A stretch of DNA of 64,000 nt from Zizania palustris (Eukaryota; Streptophyta; Magnoliopsida; Poales; Poaceae), in the NCBI GenBank assembly GCA_019279435.1, contig JAAALK010000082.1, positions 83,672,989 through 83,736,988 on the forward strand. The letters are read 5' to 3'. A program made the translations under genes and the position numbers. The notes beneath the pieces were generated by a model. It searched no databases. It was not told where the DNA came from and was given only the letters and a program-made list of their open reading frames with translations. Each line of letters opens with the position of its first letter. The first letter of the stretch is position 1. Shown here piece after piece: positions 50,529-61,863 of this stretch.

Positions 50529-53208
50529 AGTCTGTGGTCGTAAGTGGGAGCAAATGGTCCGGCACCAGGTTTAGCAAAAGAGCTAAACCAGTGTCGAGCC
50601 ATCTGCTCAAAGGAAGGAAAGTGGAAAGCATCATAAGAGTCTGGACCAAAGCGCGGCACAAAGTGCGGTCCTCGGTTCTGCCTGAAGTCTCGGCCATGAG
50701 GTCCAAAGCCATATCCAGAATGACCTGGAGCTCTACCGGAACGAACACCACCCTCTAGAGCACGGGCATGAAAGTCATCTCCTCTACCACCACCTACCCG
50801 ACGCGGCCTGGCCTCTCCCCGCGTCGAGGGACTCTCAGTCTACCACCATGTTGGTAGAACTGCTCCTGCCCACCATGAGCTCTCTCTGCTCTCTCAACCC
50901 GCTTCCTCCTGAAGCAAAACTCCTCAAGATGCCCGTCTCTCTGACAATACTCACAGTGGTAGGTGGGCTTCTTGGGATGTGTTTGAGGCTTGGGGTTCTT
51001 GGGCTTGGTGGTGTTGGGTGTAGACTCTTTGGTGTGAGAGGGTCCAGGTAGAGAGTCTAGAGAAGTGTGGGGATGTTTGGGCTTTGGGACCCAGATGGGC
51101 TTCCTGGGTGGAGCTTTAGGCTGTTCTTGAAACACTCCATCCTTGGGCTGACTAGCCTGGAAAGATTCAGTGGAGTGAGTCTTGGGATATCTTTATTTAG
51201 GAGTCATCTTACTCCACTCTTGAACTGCTGGATCATCATGTCGAGCTGTGGCTCTCTGGCACTCACCAAACTCAGGATCTGACGGAGGTAAAAGTTTTCA
51301 TTCTGAACATCAGCTAGCTCCTCTCTCAAGGAAGCTAGTACCTCCAACTGAGACAAACAGGTCTCACACTCTCTATCGACTTGAACAGACTTCTCAACTT
51401 TCAGCTTGATCAACTCCAATCTAAGAGACAAGCAGTTCTCACCAACAGTGGGTGGAACTGACAATGTCTCAAGCTCTAGCCTAGTCTACTCTAGCTAAGC
51501 TCTGACTCTCTCCAACTTGCCCAACTGCTCATCACCCTTAGCTTTCAGCTCATCTAAACTAGCTAGATGGTATGGGCAATTAACACAGGGCACGACGATA
51601 GTGGCATGAGCATCTTTCAGCTCCAGCTGAGCGCTCTCAAGCTCAGTCGCCAAAGCGTCCCTCTCGCCTACCCTCTCTGTGTACCTAGACTTCAGGGTCG
51701 TCAGGTCACACAGTAACACCTCACAGTTTGGGAACTCACTACTACCACCCAAGCAAGGGGAAGAAGATAGACTCTCAACCTTCCGTTGGCCACGGCAAGC
51801 TCACTTTCAAGCTCATCTATCCTCTTCTTAGCCCCTCTAAAAAGTTTCTCCCGATATCTCAACTCCTGACGGTTCTCTTCAAGTAAATCAACGACTTCTT
51901 GTTCATAGGAAGATACCTTTTCATCGTCGTCATCGTCGGATTTGTCGGGGGAGCCCTTCTCTTCCTTATCCCCTAGAGCCATTGAGCAGAAGCTCTTGCG
52001 GGATCTTTGGCGGTGATGTGAGCGGCTCTTCGGCCTATCCCCGAAGGCCATGAAGAAGAGGCCCGCCGGATCATCCTTGTCCTTCCCCTTCTTGATCATG
52101 ATCTCCTCATCACTTGAGCTTGATGAAGAGGAAGAAGACGAAGACCGCATGGAGTAGCTTCTCTCCATCTCGGCGAAGAAGGCCTTGTCTCGCTTCTTGT
52201 TCTCACGCCGGTAGTCCTTTAGGGCCTTTCGGAAGAATCTTGTCTTGTGCTTGCCCTTTGTGAAGTAGGAGTTGTCGTGCTTGCCAGAGTCGTAGGAGCC
52301 ACCACCGGTACCCTTCTTGTGACCATTGCGCTTGGGGCAATCGGCGATGAAATGACCTAGATCACCACACTCAAAGCATCTGGATTTTGTGTTGTGTCTT
52401 TTGAACATTCGCTTATCATAGACATGATGCACTCGGTTGTTAAACAGACACAGATCATCATCTCCTAGCGACTCAAGCTGGTCCTCAGTGATAGACATCA
52501 AGGAGAACCCAACACAGCTCACAGAAGAGGAGTCAGCAGAAGGAGTCACAAGGGCCAGGTTTTTGATCTAGAGCCAGTGAGATTTGATCTCAACTGGATA
52601 TCAACCTCTTTGGCCTTGAGCTTGCTGAACAACTCTGAAATTGTCAAGGTATCATAAGAGGTGCTCTCAATGATAGAGGATACCTTGATCTCTTTGATCT
52701 TAGGGTCCAAGGTATGGAGAACCTTAAGCGCATGCTCATGATCTGAGACCAGCTGAACTCCCTCGGCCTTGTTGGCCCGAAGCTTGTTGATGATCGATTG
52801 AAAACGACCAAACAAGGCTTCAACAGATTCACCCGTCTTCTGTGTGAAAATTTCATATTCACACCGGTAGGTCTGGTAGAGCCGAGCCTTGACCTGGGCT
52901 GTCCCCTCATGGTGTGCCTGGAGGGTAGCCCAGATCTCTCTAGCAGTGCTGAGATGGCTCACACGCTCAAACTCAGTGGGACCTAAACCAAAAAACAAAA
53001 TGTTCACCTCTTTGTTGTTTTTCTGATGTTGGGCGATTATATCAGGGGATGTACGCACAGCAACAGGCAATATGGTGAAAGTAGCGTGAACACAAATGTC
53101 CCAAATGTCCGAGCTCTGGCTCAAGAGATAGGCTCGCATGCAAGTCTTCCAATAAGTATAGCCAAAATCTTCCAGGGACGGGACCTTTGCAGAAGAAGTC
53201 ATGATCAC
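50529..53208 (-). pseudogene. gag: Element D gag (frameshifts and one deletion)
   Basis: Starts MTSSAKVPSLE near 53202. The 53208-52546 frame holds the copia gag domain (FERVSHLSTAREIWATL). A 1-nt loss near 52556 shifts to 52549-51701, with an intact first knuckle CFECGDLGHFIADC and a Ser/Asp-rich region. A second frameshift near 51780 precedes the coiled coil (51752-51495). Near 51218 about 80 bp are deleted compared with C. The second knuckle CEYCQRDGHLEEFC is at about 50930-50970, followed by an Arg/Gly-rich linker. The domain order is the same as in C. Confidence 0.85.
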
Positions 53209-53253
53209 TACTTGAGTTTAGAACCGGTTAAGGTATGGAAAAACCCTAACCAG

Positions 53254-53265
53254 GCTCTGATACCA
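53254..53265 (-). other. Primer binding site of element D
   Basis: TGGTATCAGAGC on the minus strand, two bases from the 5' LTR. Confidence 0.9.
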
Positions 53266-53267
53266 CT

Positions 53268-55102
53268 TGTAGGACCGAAAGTAGCGACCAGAGAGGGGTG
53301 AATGGGCGCCTAAAAAATTCTTATGAATTAATGGCCTATTCCCAAGACCCAACGCACCTCAACCAAACAGTCTACGGAAACAAATCAAAACACCGATGCC
53401 AAAAATAATCTAGCCTAAAAACGACCGGTGTCCTAATAGAAAAGACACCAACCTAGTGCTTAAAGGCAATTTAAAGACAATCACACAATAAGTAGCATCT
53501 TCACTATGGTTTCATCAAATCACAGATAATCTATCAAGCGCATAAAAATATCCATCATTCACAGGCTATTGATGACCATGAACAAGCACAATATTACTTG
53601 CATTTAAAATGACAAGATAAATCCAGACAATAACAGTGCTCTAAAAATCATTGAGTATTCATGATTCAATCTAACAATTAACTACTGATCAAGTGAATAA
53701 ATCATAGACCATCTAGAAATTAAATGATGTATTGCATGTGGATCGAGAAAAAAAGGAATTAGTACTAACCTTCTGTCCTGTTCGTGGAAGAAGCTTCTAG
53801 GATCTACAGTGCGGACGAAGCTCCTCGAAATCCGTGCCCTTGCAAAAACCAGCCAAAGCCTTCTCTGATTCCTTTGTCGTGCCGATGTGGGTCCCATGCC
53901 GATGTGCATCTCGGTTGATTCGCACCTGCTGCTACTTCTCCGTTGTTCAACGCCGCATGCAAAGACTCACATGCAAAGTGTTGTTGCTTGCCTCGTGCTG
54001 CGCGCCACTGCTGCCTACACTGCTAGCTGCAAGCTGCTACCACTGTAGCTGCGCTGGCCATAGGTGCTAGCCGCACGCAGCAAGCTAGCGCATGCCTTGG
54101 CCGTAGGAGCTAGGGGCTGGCTCCTAGCAGGAGAGCTATAGATTACTTCTGCTGCAGCAAGTCAACTCGGCGCACGTCAAAGACCAAGCAAAGAAAACAA
54201 TCAATGACCATGTACTTTGCGTCCAGAGCTCCACAACTTCCCATGCGTGTGTACCACAAAAACAAAAACTGGAGTATAGCCGAAGAGAAGAAAAACAAGT
54301 GCTGCAGTGCGGTGTGTAGCTCTGAACTACGGTGAGAAAAACATCGACTCAAAGAACAAGGCAGATGAAAAATATGGCGGCGGCGAGGGAAAATACCAAT
54401 GGCGGCGGTGGAGAAGCCTTAGGACGATGAACACAAAAAGTAACCCAATATTTTGAATTAGTAAAGTGATTTCTAAAAAGGGTAACCCTAACCCTAGGGT
54501 ATTAGGGCCTTTTTATAGGCAGCCCAATAAATGGGAAAATGCAAAAATACCCCTAGGGTTTTACAGACGCTGAATAAAAAATGGAAAAGACTGAAATGCC
54601 CATAGGATTTTTTACAGACTCGACTGACAGATCGTGGGCCTAAAGACAAAATATTAAAAACCTAAATAAATATAACTTGTCCTAATGCGGAGCTTTCATA
54701 GCGGCTACGGCTTCGCCTCAGAATGGTCAGATCCGAGATCAGCGGTCAGTTTTGCATTGAAACTAACAAAGCATCCACCATCTTCGCACCGGGTACCCGG
54801 ATTGGGCCGACCCGATTCCGTGGCTCCCTCAGCCCGGCAATTGCTCGCCGCCTATGTACCTGAGTCAATCCCGGTCAATAGCCCAGTGGATCCTCTGCTA
54901 CTCCGAGCCCATGTACCCGGATTGGGCCAGCCCGACTTCGCGGCCCCTCTGCCCGACAGTCGCTCATTGCCCGTGTACTTGAGTCACATGCGGCCCAGAC
55001 ATAGCAGGTCTTCCCTTCTCTTCGTGTCCTCTTTGACTTTCGTTGACAATCACTCATCACATCTGGAGCCATGAGGCCCATGCTCTTCAACATGGCTCCT
55101 CA
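53268..55102 (-). repeat. Element D 5' LTR
   Basis: 1,835 bp. Minus-strand TATAAAAAGG at 54508-54517, preceded on the plus strand by ACCCTAACCCTAGGG. GTACCCGGATTGGGCC blocks start at 54793 and 54913, again 120 bp apart. Confidence 0.9.
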
Positions 55103-55107
55103 GTGGG

Positions 55108-55552
55108 ATGGTGATGCTCCTCTGAAAATGAGATTTAGTGATCTATTTGAAGGGCGTCGGGATAAGAATTCGACAATAGCAGAAACTGTTGACATGTTTC
55201 AAGAGAACACACGGTTTAGATGGTCTTTGAGGGGTTGATTTGAACAATTGGAATACCTTATCATCCATTATTAGGAGGGTGGAGGGGGTGATTGCCCAGA
55301 TCGAATCACTTGGCTCATAAACAAAAAAGTTTCTCTTCTAATTCTATATACAACTTGATTGTCTTCAGGGGTGTGATAGATGTTGAAAGTATAATTGTTT
55401 GGAAATGTGGTCTCCCTCTAAAAGTAAAGATTTTTACATGGCTCATTTTGAAAGGTAGAATCCAAGTAGGGGATCAATTGAAACATATGAACTGAAAAAG
55501 GTACCCTTCTTGTAAACTTTGTGGCAAAAATGAAACTGTGGATCATTTAATA
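55108..55552 (+). mobile_element. LINE segment 4: C-terminal zinc-binding domain of ORF2
   Basis: Resumes after D with DGDAPLKMRFSDLFEG, the expected continuation of the LINE. In broken frames it then reaches LPLKVKIFTWLILKGRIQVGDQL and CKLCGKNETVDHLI (about 55512-55550), the zf-RVT type CxxC...H domain at the end of plant LINE ORF2. Element F cuts it before the last Cys. The LINE 3' end, if kept, lies right of the window. Confidence 0.88.
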
Positions 55553-57560
55553 TGTTGGACCAGAAACGGCGACCAGAGGGGGGGTGAATGGGAGCTTTTA
55601 AAATTTCAGGCAAAAATTAGCCTTCTGTTTTAATACAGTCTACTGCGAAACAGGCTTCGAACAAAACCTTCGAAGTTCTGGTTCGGAGGTATTTGACAGC
55701 TCCGAACACAGGCTTCGCAAGAAGTAAAAAGTCTGAAGCCAAGAAGACTTCGCTCAACACGCAACCCCGAAAAATCTACTCTACTAAGTCAGTGCAGGCT
55801 CCGCACACAGGGTGCTTCGAGCAGGCTTCGCACTTCACCCTTCGCAAGAGTGGACAACCCTCTGAGGACTTCGACCAAATACTTAGCGACAGCAACTGGT
55901 GCTGGGCTTCGTACTACGAAGGTCTAAACGCACACTTACAGACTTCGCTAGGGGCTTCGACACGGGAAAAGAACCGGGCTTCGATCAGGGCTTCGCTAGT
56001 AAACAGCGAGGTCTAGCCTCCAGTTACACAGAGCGAACGCACACTGAAAAGCACACTTCGCACAAAACACCCTTCGCCTAGACAGGCTTTGGTGCACTAC
56101 TACTAGCGATGTATACAAACAAGCTCAAGCAGAAACTCAACACAGAAGCAGGGCTTCGCTGCTTGAACAAGGAACACAATAAAAGAACTCACAGGATGAA
56201 TTCAAAGAGAGGTGGCTAGTACAGGAGCTCAACAGTAAATGCTCAAAGTGTTAAATGTTACCTACCCAGCCCCCATATTTATAGCCATTATTCACCCAAG
56301 TGAATTGACTACTTTACCCCTAGGGTTTACATTGGTTTTGTCTCTACAGAACAGAGGGGTACAAAAGGTAGTCAACTTTATTCTGGAGGCTTCTCTGCCA
56401 GCTTTGCAGAGGGGATAGCGTCAGCTTTTTGCAGAGCAGACAATGTCAGCCTTTGCAGACTTTGACTCTTCTGAAGCCCCCCTTCGCACGCGAGGGGTGC
56501 GGTAGCTTCGGTGAGAAGCCTTGAGCCTGACGGCCTTCGCTTCACCGAAGTCAGCCTCCGATACAATGATAGTTTTGAGCCGAAGCCATCAAAGCCCTTG
56601 GGCCTTCGCACCAACACCCTCGGATTGGACCACCATGGCTTCGCAGCTTCCCCAGCTTGAACTCCGTCAGTCCGTGTACCGAAGCCATGCATGGCTGAAG
56701 TACCTCAAGTCATCCTCACTGCGGAGCTAGCCTCGCTCCGAAGCCTGCTTCAATCGGTAGCCCCCCTTCGGAGTACCACCCTTCGAAGTCCCTCCTTCGT
56801 CCAAGGCCTCCGCATGAAGCATTCCATGAGCACTTCATCGTAGTGTCTCTCCCCGAGCACACTCCTCGATGAGCCTCACCCGGACCATGCCTTCGATGCA
56901 CCTCGACTTCTGAGACCTTCGTCGGGTACCTTCGAGTGTCTCCCTCCGGAGCACACTTCGAACCCTTGCCTCTGCTGAGGACTTGATCCACCAAACTCCG
57001 AAGTCACTCCATCTAGAGTACCCTTCGAAGTGCCTCGCCTCCGAGGACTTTGTCTCGGAGTACCTTCACCCGGAGCCACGCTCCGCACTTACTGCCTTCT
57101 CCTGGTGCACCTCGACCCGAGGTCCGACCTACCTTCGCAGCCTCCGTGACGGAGCTCCCCGCTCCACTGGCATCAAGCCTCTCGCTTGACCCAGGTTCAC
57201 CTGCTACGAACCGTCCGTTGCCTCCGAAGTCCCCTGCGCACCACAGACAAGCAGACAAGCGTATCCAGTACTCCGGAGACCTCTCCGGGTTAGCAACCTT
57301 CGGCACACACTCCAGTGTACCGCCCAAAGTACCGAGACCTTCGGTACAACCCAGTCATCGTGTACTGTCGGACCCCTCCGACAGGCACACTCCGCTGCAA
57401 CAGCTGCAGCAACCAAAGCCACCGAAGCCTTCGGTGAAACAGCCTCCGAACACCTTCGAAGGTCCAACCTCCGAACCCCTTCGGAGGTACCCCTTCGAAC
57501 CAGAGGTTAAACTCTGTCAATCACTCATCACAGACTCCGAAACCAACCCTTGGTTTCTCA
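55553..57560 (-). repeat. Element F 3' LTR
   Basis: 2,008 bp. Minus-strand TATAAATATG at 56274-56283. It is packed with CTTCG-containing words (CTTCGAAC, CCTTCGGAG). A single CGGATTGGACC...GTGTACCGAAG block (about 56621-56685) resembles the doubled block in C and D. Confidence 0.88.
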
Positions 57561-57587
57561 ATCTCCCCCTTGATGAGTGCATTGACA
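57515..57587 (-). promoter_or_regulatory. Inverted repeat around the PPT and U3 start of element F
   Basis: TGTCAATCACTCATCA (57515-57530) pairs with TGATGAGTGCATTGACA (57571-57587) with one bulge. Compared with C and D, one base has changed in each arm so that pairing is kept. Confidence 0.65.
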
Positions 57588-58697
57588 ATCAAATTCAAGT
57601 TCAAGAAAATTTAAAGAATTTCAGCACACAAGTGACCATAAAAACTCAGAAACGAGCCAAATCATGTCACTTGACAAAAGAATTTTCTTCCCCTTTTCAA
57701 AAGAGTAAAAGCCCCTTCGGCAAATCTCCCCTTTTTCAAGATAAAAACTCCCCCTGAGTAATTTAATTGTACCCCCTTGCAACAGAGAACTCAAAAATTT
57801 CTCCCCCTTTGGCAATGCAAGCATCAAGGAGCATGTAAAAGATGCATTGCTTGGAAATGAGCAGAATTGCAAAGACATACAAAGCAAAAATATGCCAACA
57901 GTAATATCAATGATCATGGGCTCAACTCAATTTAACATTCTCTAAAAACATGGTGACAACATGTGATTTTATCATTTTGAAATAAAAGCATCACCACTCA
58001 ATCAAGAAAACTAGACAAGTAAAAACAAGGACTGCGCAAAGCTAGTCAATTTCTACTCTCGACAGACAAGTCCAGTTCACGTGGAGCATTAAAAGCAAAC
58101 TTGATGAGCAGATGAATTTTGTTGTTCTTTACATAATGCCAGGGGTTATTTGTTTGTCCACCTTATACTTTCCAATCAGGCCAAGCCTAGGCATGAAAGC
58201 CATCAGAAGCTTAAGGCAATGATTTTGGCAGACACTACACTATTCTAGTTCAGACCAATGTGCAATGGTAAGCAGTCTAGAATAGAGTAGTGCGACAAAC
58301 AAACCCACCTAGATCTTTTAACTCGAAGCATGTAAATCATGGATTTTTGAATTTTGATTAAATGAATAATTTGTTTAGCATTTGATGAATATCCATGAAT
58401 ATGTAGAACAATTTTTCAAGTTGCACAAATTAGCATCCAGAGAAAAGGTGTCTTGCTATCAAGCAGAAAAAAGATAGCTACGACAGTCCTGCCTATACAT
58501 GCTAGATACAAGATTGAGCAGTGAGCATGATTTGAGTTTGGAAAGAAAATATCATGCACATTAATGTTTCAGATAAATTAAAAAGAGCTGAGCTCTCATG
58601 ATTTCCTTAATTAAAATTAGGCATATAAGTGCAACAGATGTAAATGCAATTTCAACACACAGTTAGCATATGCACACCAATCTAAAACTGCTCCCCC
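57588..58697 (-). other. Element F 3' noncoding region
   Basis: 1.1 kb with PPT-like CTCCCCCT or CCCCCTT words near 57684, 57727, 57746, 57771, 57800 and 58691, the last next to the pol stop. It shares blocks 58141-58330 and 58425-58535 with C and D. No ORF of known type. Confidence 0.75.
58233..58292 (-). ncRNA. 60-nt conserved hairpin in the element F 3' region
   Basis: Arms CACTACACTATTCTAG (58233-58248) and CTAGAATAGAGTAGTG (58277-58292). 15 of 16 positions pair as Watson-Crick with one A-A mismatch, and an inner ACCA/TGGT stem closes an 8-nt loop. Confidence 0.6.
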
Positions 58698-60170
58698 TCA
58701 CAAAATGTCGTACGGGTGACAAATACCAAGTTCCCCACGCAAGTGGGCAAAACGAGAAGCATCGAGGGGTTCTGTGAAAATATCGGCAGTTGGTGTTGGG
58801 TATCAACATATTGAAGTTCAATATCACCCTTCTCATTGTGATCTCTGACAAAATGATATCGCACATCAATGTGTTTGGTTCTAGAGTGCTGAACCGGGTT
58901 GTTTGCAATACAAATAGCACTAGTGTTATCACAGAAAAGTGGAACACTCTTATAATCTAACCCGAAATCCTGCAAAGTGGAAACCATCCACAAGATCTGA
59001 GAGCAACAGCTAGCTGCAGCAACATATTCGGCCTCAGCCGTCGATTGTGCAACACTAGACTGTTTGCGGGAAGACTAGCAAACCAGAGAAGTACGCAGAA
59101 AATGACAAGTACTAGAGGTACTCTTCCTATCAATCCTACACCCAGCAAAATCCGCATCGGAATAACCTCGAAGACATAAAGAGGAAGACGCTGAATACCA
59201 TATGCCGAATTCAAGAGTATGTTTGAGATACCTTAGAATGCGCTTTACCGCTTGGTGGTGCGAAGCTCGTGGTGAAGCCTGAAAATGAGCGCACAGACAC
59301 ACTGCGAAGTGTATGTCCAACCTCGTAGCAGTCAAGTAGAGGAGGGAGCCGATCATGCTTCGGAACTCCTTCTGATCTACGGCTTCTCCATCTTTGTCAG
59401 GATCCAATGCTACAGATGTAGCCATTGGAGTGGCGAGGGGCTCCGCATCTGCCATGTAAAATTTCTTGAGCAGGTCCTTGGTGTACTTCGTCTGGTGGAT
59501 GAAGGTACCTTGTTCACTTTGCTTGATTTGCAACCCAAGGAAAAAGGTGAGTTCACCCATCATGGACATTTCAAATTCCCTGCTCATGGCATCTGCAAAC
59601 TCGGCAACCAAAGCATGAGAAGAGCCACCAAAGATGATATCATCCACATAAATCTGAACAAGAAGGAAATCTTTGCCATGCTTGAGAGTGAACAGGGTTT
59701 TATCAATAGAGCCCATCAAATACCCCCGCTCAAGCAGAAAAGACTTAAGTCTGTCATACCAAGCCTGAGGGGCCTGCTTGAGTCCATAAAGAGCCTTATG
59801 AAGTTTAAGGACTTTATGTGGGTATTTGGGGTTTTCAAAACCAGGGGTTGTTTTACATAAACGTCTTCGCCTATGAAGCCATTAAGAAAAGCACTTTTGA
59901 CATCCATTTGATAGAGTTTGAATCCTCGGGATGTTGCAAAGGCAAGCAAAATCCTAATGGCCTCAAGGCAAGCAACAAGTGCAATAGTTTCAGTAAAATC
60001 AATCCCTTCTAATTGAGAATAACCTTGAGCTACAAGTCTAGCCTTGTTTCTAACTATTGTCCCATCCTCCCCTTGTTTGTTTTTGAAAATCCATTTTGTT
60101 CCAATAAAGTGAACGTTTGGAGGAGGATCAACTAAAGTCCAGACTTGGTTTCTCTCAAAATTTTCAAGTT
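58698..60170 (-). pseudogene. Element F reverse transcriptase and RNase H (frameshifted)
   Basis: RT starts near 60170 (WTLVDPPPN, GTKWIFKNKQGEDG), then QMDVKSAFLNGFIGEDVYVKQP. A base lost in a G-run near 59845 shifts frame, and reading resumes in 59719-59075 with GSIDKTLFTL and YVDD at 59639-59650. RNase H: GYSDADFAGCRIDRKSTSS, a TAG at about 59075 (TGG expected), AEAEYVAAASCCS, TKHIDVRYHFVRD. A one-base loss near 58790 disrupts HQLADIF. The restored frame would end at TGA 58698-58700. RT active-site residues are present. Confidence 0.87.
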
Positions 60171-61340
60171 CCTCATGCATGGCATTGATCCAACTAGACT
60201 CAGAAAGTGCATGACTAACATCTAAGGGCTCGAAAGAAGCAACAAAAGCAGAATTAGTGAAATGAGCATGAGAACATGTTACCCTTTGATAAAGCTCACC
60301 AATGATCTGCTCGGAAGGGTGCATCCTTTGAACATGATGTGGAGCCTCGCGGCGGGATACAGTCTCCCCCTCAACTTGTGCGTTGGAGTGGTCCAAGATG
60401 ACCGATGTCGAGGTGGTTGCTTCGGGACCTTGTGCCGAAGTGGTCGAAGCGGGGTCGGCTTTGGGGGTTGACATCGAGGGTAGTAGGGGTTCATCCTCGA
60501 AAACTCTGGGATCTTCTTCTTCGAAGATGGTCTGCTCCATGTCGTGTTCATTTGCCTGTTCAAAAGCAGAACTAACAGAGGGGGTTGATTCATCAAAAGT
60601 CACATCACATGACTCGATGACAGTGTTAGTCTCCAAATTATAAACACGATAAGAATGACCATGAGTAGTGTAACCCAAAAATATCCCGTCAGAAGAACGC
60701 GACTCAAATTTATCCAAATTACCACGTTTTAGGATAAAGCAACGACTGCCAAAAACTCGAAGATGAGTAACCTTGGGCTGTCTCCCAAAACGTAGCTCAT
60801 AAGACGTCAAATTCAAAATTGAGCGCAAGAAGATTCGGTTTGAGATGTAACATGCAGTGCTCATGGCCTCAGCCCAGAATTTTCTAGGAGTCCTATGCTC
60901 ATCGAGCATCGTCCTAGCCATCTCAACCAAAGTGCGGTTCTTCCTCACAACGACACCGTTCTGTTGAGGAACCCGCGGAGCAGAGAATTGATGTTCTATG
61001 CCATGCTCCATGCAGAAGTCAACAAAGAGACTGTTCTTGAACTCAGTGCCATTATCACTTCGAATGAATTTTAATGCACCAGGGAGTTCAGTGAAAAGTC
61101 TCAAAGCCAAGCTCCGAAAGTGTGAAAACACTTCATCCTTGCTGGCAAGAAAGAAGACCCAAGATTAGCGAGAGAAATCATCGACTATAACAAGCACATA
61201 CCACTTGCCGCCTAAAGAACTAACCCGAGAAGGACCTACAGTGTCCATGTGGAGAAGTTCTCCGGGTTGTTCAGTCATCACAGTGGTGACTGGCGAATGC
61301 GAAGCGGCGATCATTTTTCCATGTCGACAAGGAGCGCAAA
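60171..61340 (-). pseudogene. Element F integrase (catalytic Glu changed to Val)
   Basis: First Asp in LLHMDTVGPSRVSS (about 61240), a stop near 61168 before SWVFFLASKDE, second Asp in RSDNGTEFKNS (about 61050). The third motif reads VPQQNGVVVRKNRT. The Val codon GTG (60946-60948) stands where C has Glu, so the DDE triad is broken by one substitution in an otherwise open frame of 471 codons. SYELRFGRQPKVTHLR and FESRSSDGIFLGYT follow, then a Thr/Ser/Pro-rich linker to RT. Confidence 0.88.
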
Positions 61341-61863
61341 CTCAATTCTTCTCAAACTTGAGCTTGGGCAATCCTCGGATCAGACCTAGGGCACTCAGAC
61401 GAGCGAGCAACTCAAAGCTCATATGCCCTAGTCTCCTATGCCACTTCCAAAGCTCAGAAGTAGAATGTGCAACAAGATAATGAGAAGAACCAGATGACTT
61501 AGAAAAATCAGCTCCAAAAACTCTCCCAACTCTAAAGATCTTACACGCCACAACGCCATCAGAATTGAGTACTTGCGAAGTATCGCGATGAAATCGCACT
61601 TTGAAGCCCTCATCAAGCAACTAAGATACAGAAAGCAAATTGTATCCCAGGTTTTCAACCAAAGCAACATCTTTGAGAGTGAAATTCGAGTTAATTCTTA
61701 CCACACCTTTACCTTTCACTCTACTCCTTCGATTGTTGCCGAAGGTGATATGTTCCCTTTGCTTGGTTGTGGTGAGGCTAGAGAACCATGCTGCATCTCT
61801 GGTCATGTGGCGTAAACAACCGGAGTCCATGATCCATGTGCCCTCCAAGCCTCGATCTGCCGC
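61341..61863 (-). pseudogene. Element F protease and pre-integrase zinc domain
   Basis: WIMDSGCLRHMTRD is the protease active site (about 61800-61835). LVENLGYNLLSVS ends at TAG 61621-61623 where Gln is expected, and LLDEGFKVRFHRD continues. LWKWHRRLGHMSFELL supplies the zinc-finger His pair, and VCAPCRHGK the Cys pair after a TGA near 61342. The upstream border with gag is a TAG at about 61864. Confidence 0.87.

Larger units (their letters stand above)
43968..55102 (-). mobile_element. LTR retrotransposon D, Ty1/copia Sirevirus-like, complete
   Basis: 11.1 kb, minus strand, TSD GTGGG (43963-43967 and 55103-55107) in the LINE. 5' LTR 53268-55102, 3' LTR 43968-45759. Same internal family as C, with pol protein very similar throughout, but the LTR middle is unrelated to C's. 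It has no nested insertion. Coding order is gag-PR-INT-RT-RH with several frameshifts, a small gag deletion and loss of the integrase catalytic Glu. Confidence 0.9.

Noticed and set aside
57050..57757. 235-codon plus-strand frame in F LTR (MSRSTFTRSHAPH)
   Set aside because: Proline/serine-rich and open because of CTTCG-type composition. It runs antisense to the element, crosses the LTR border and has no counterpart in C or D.
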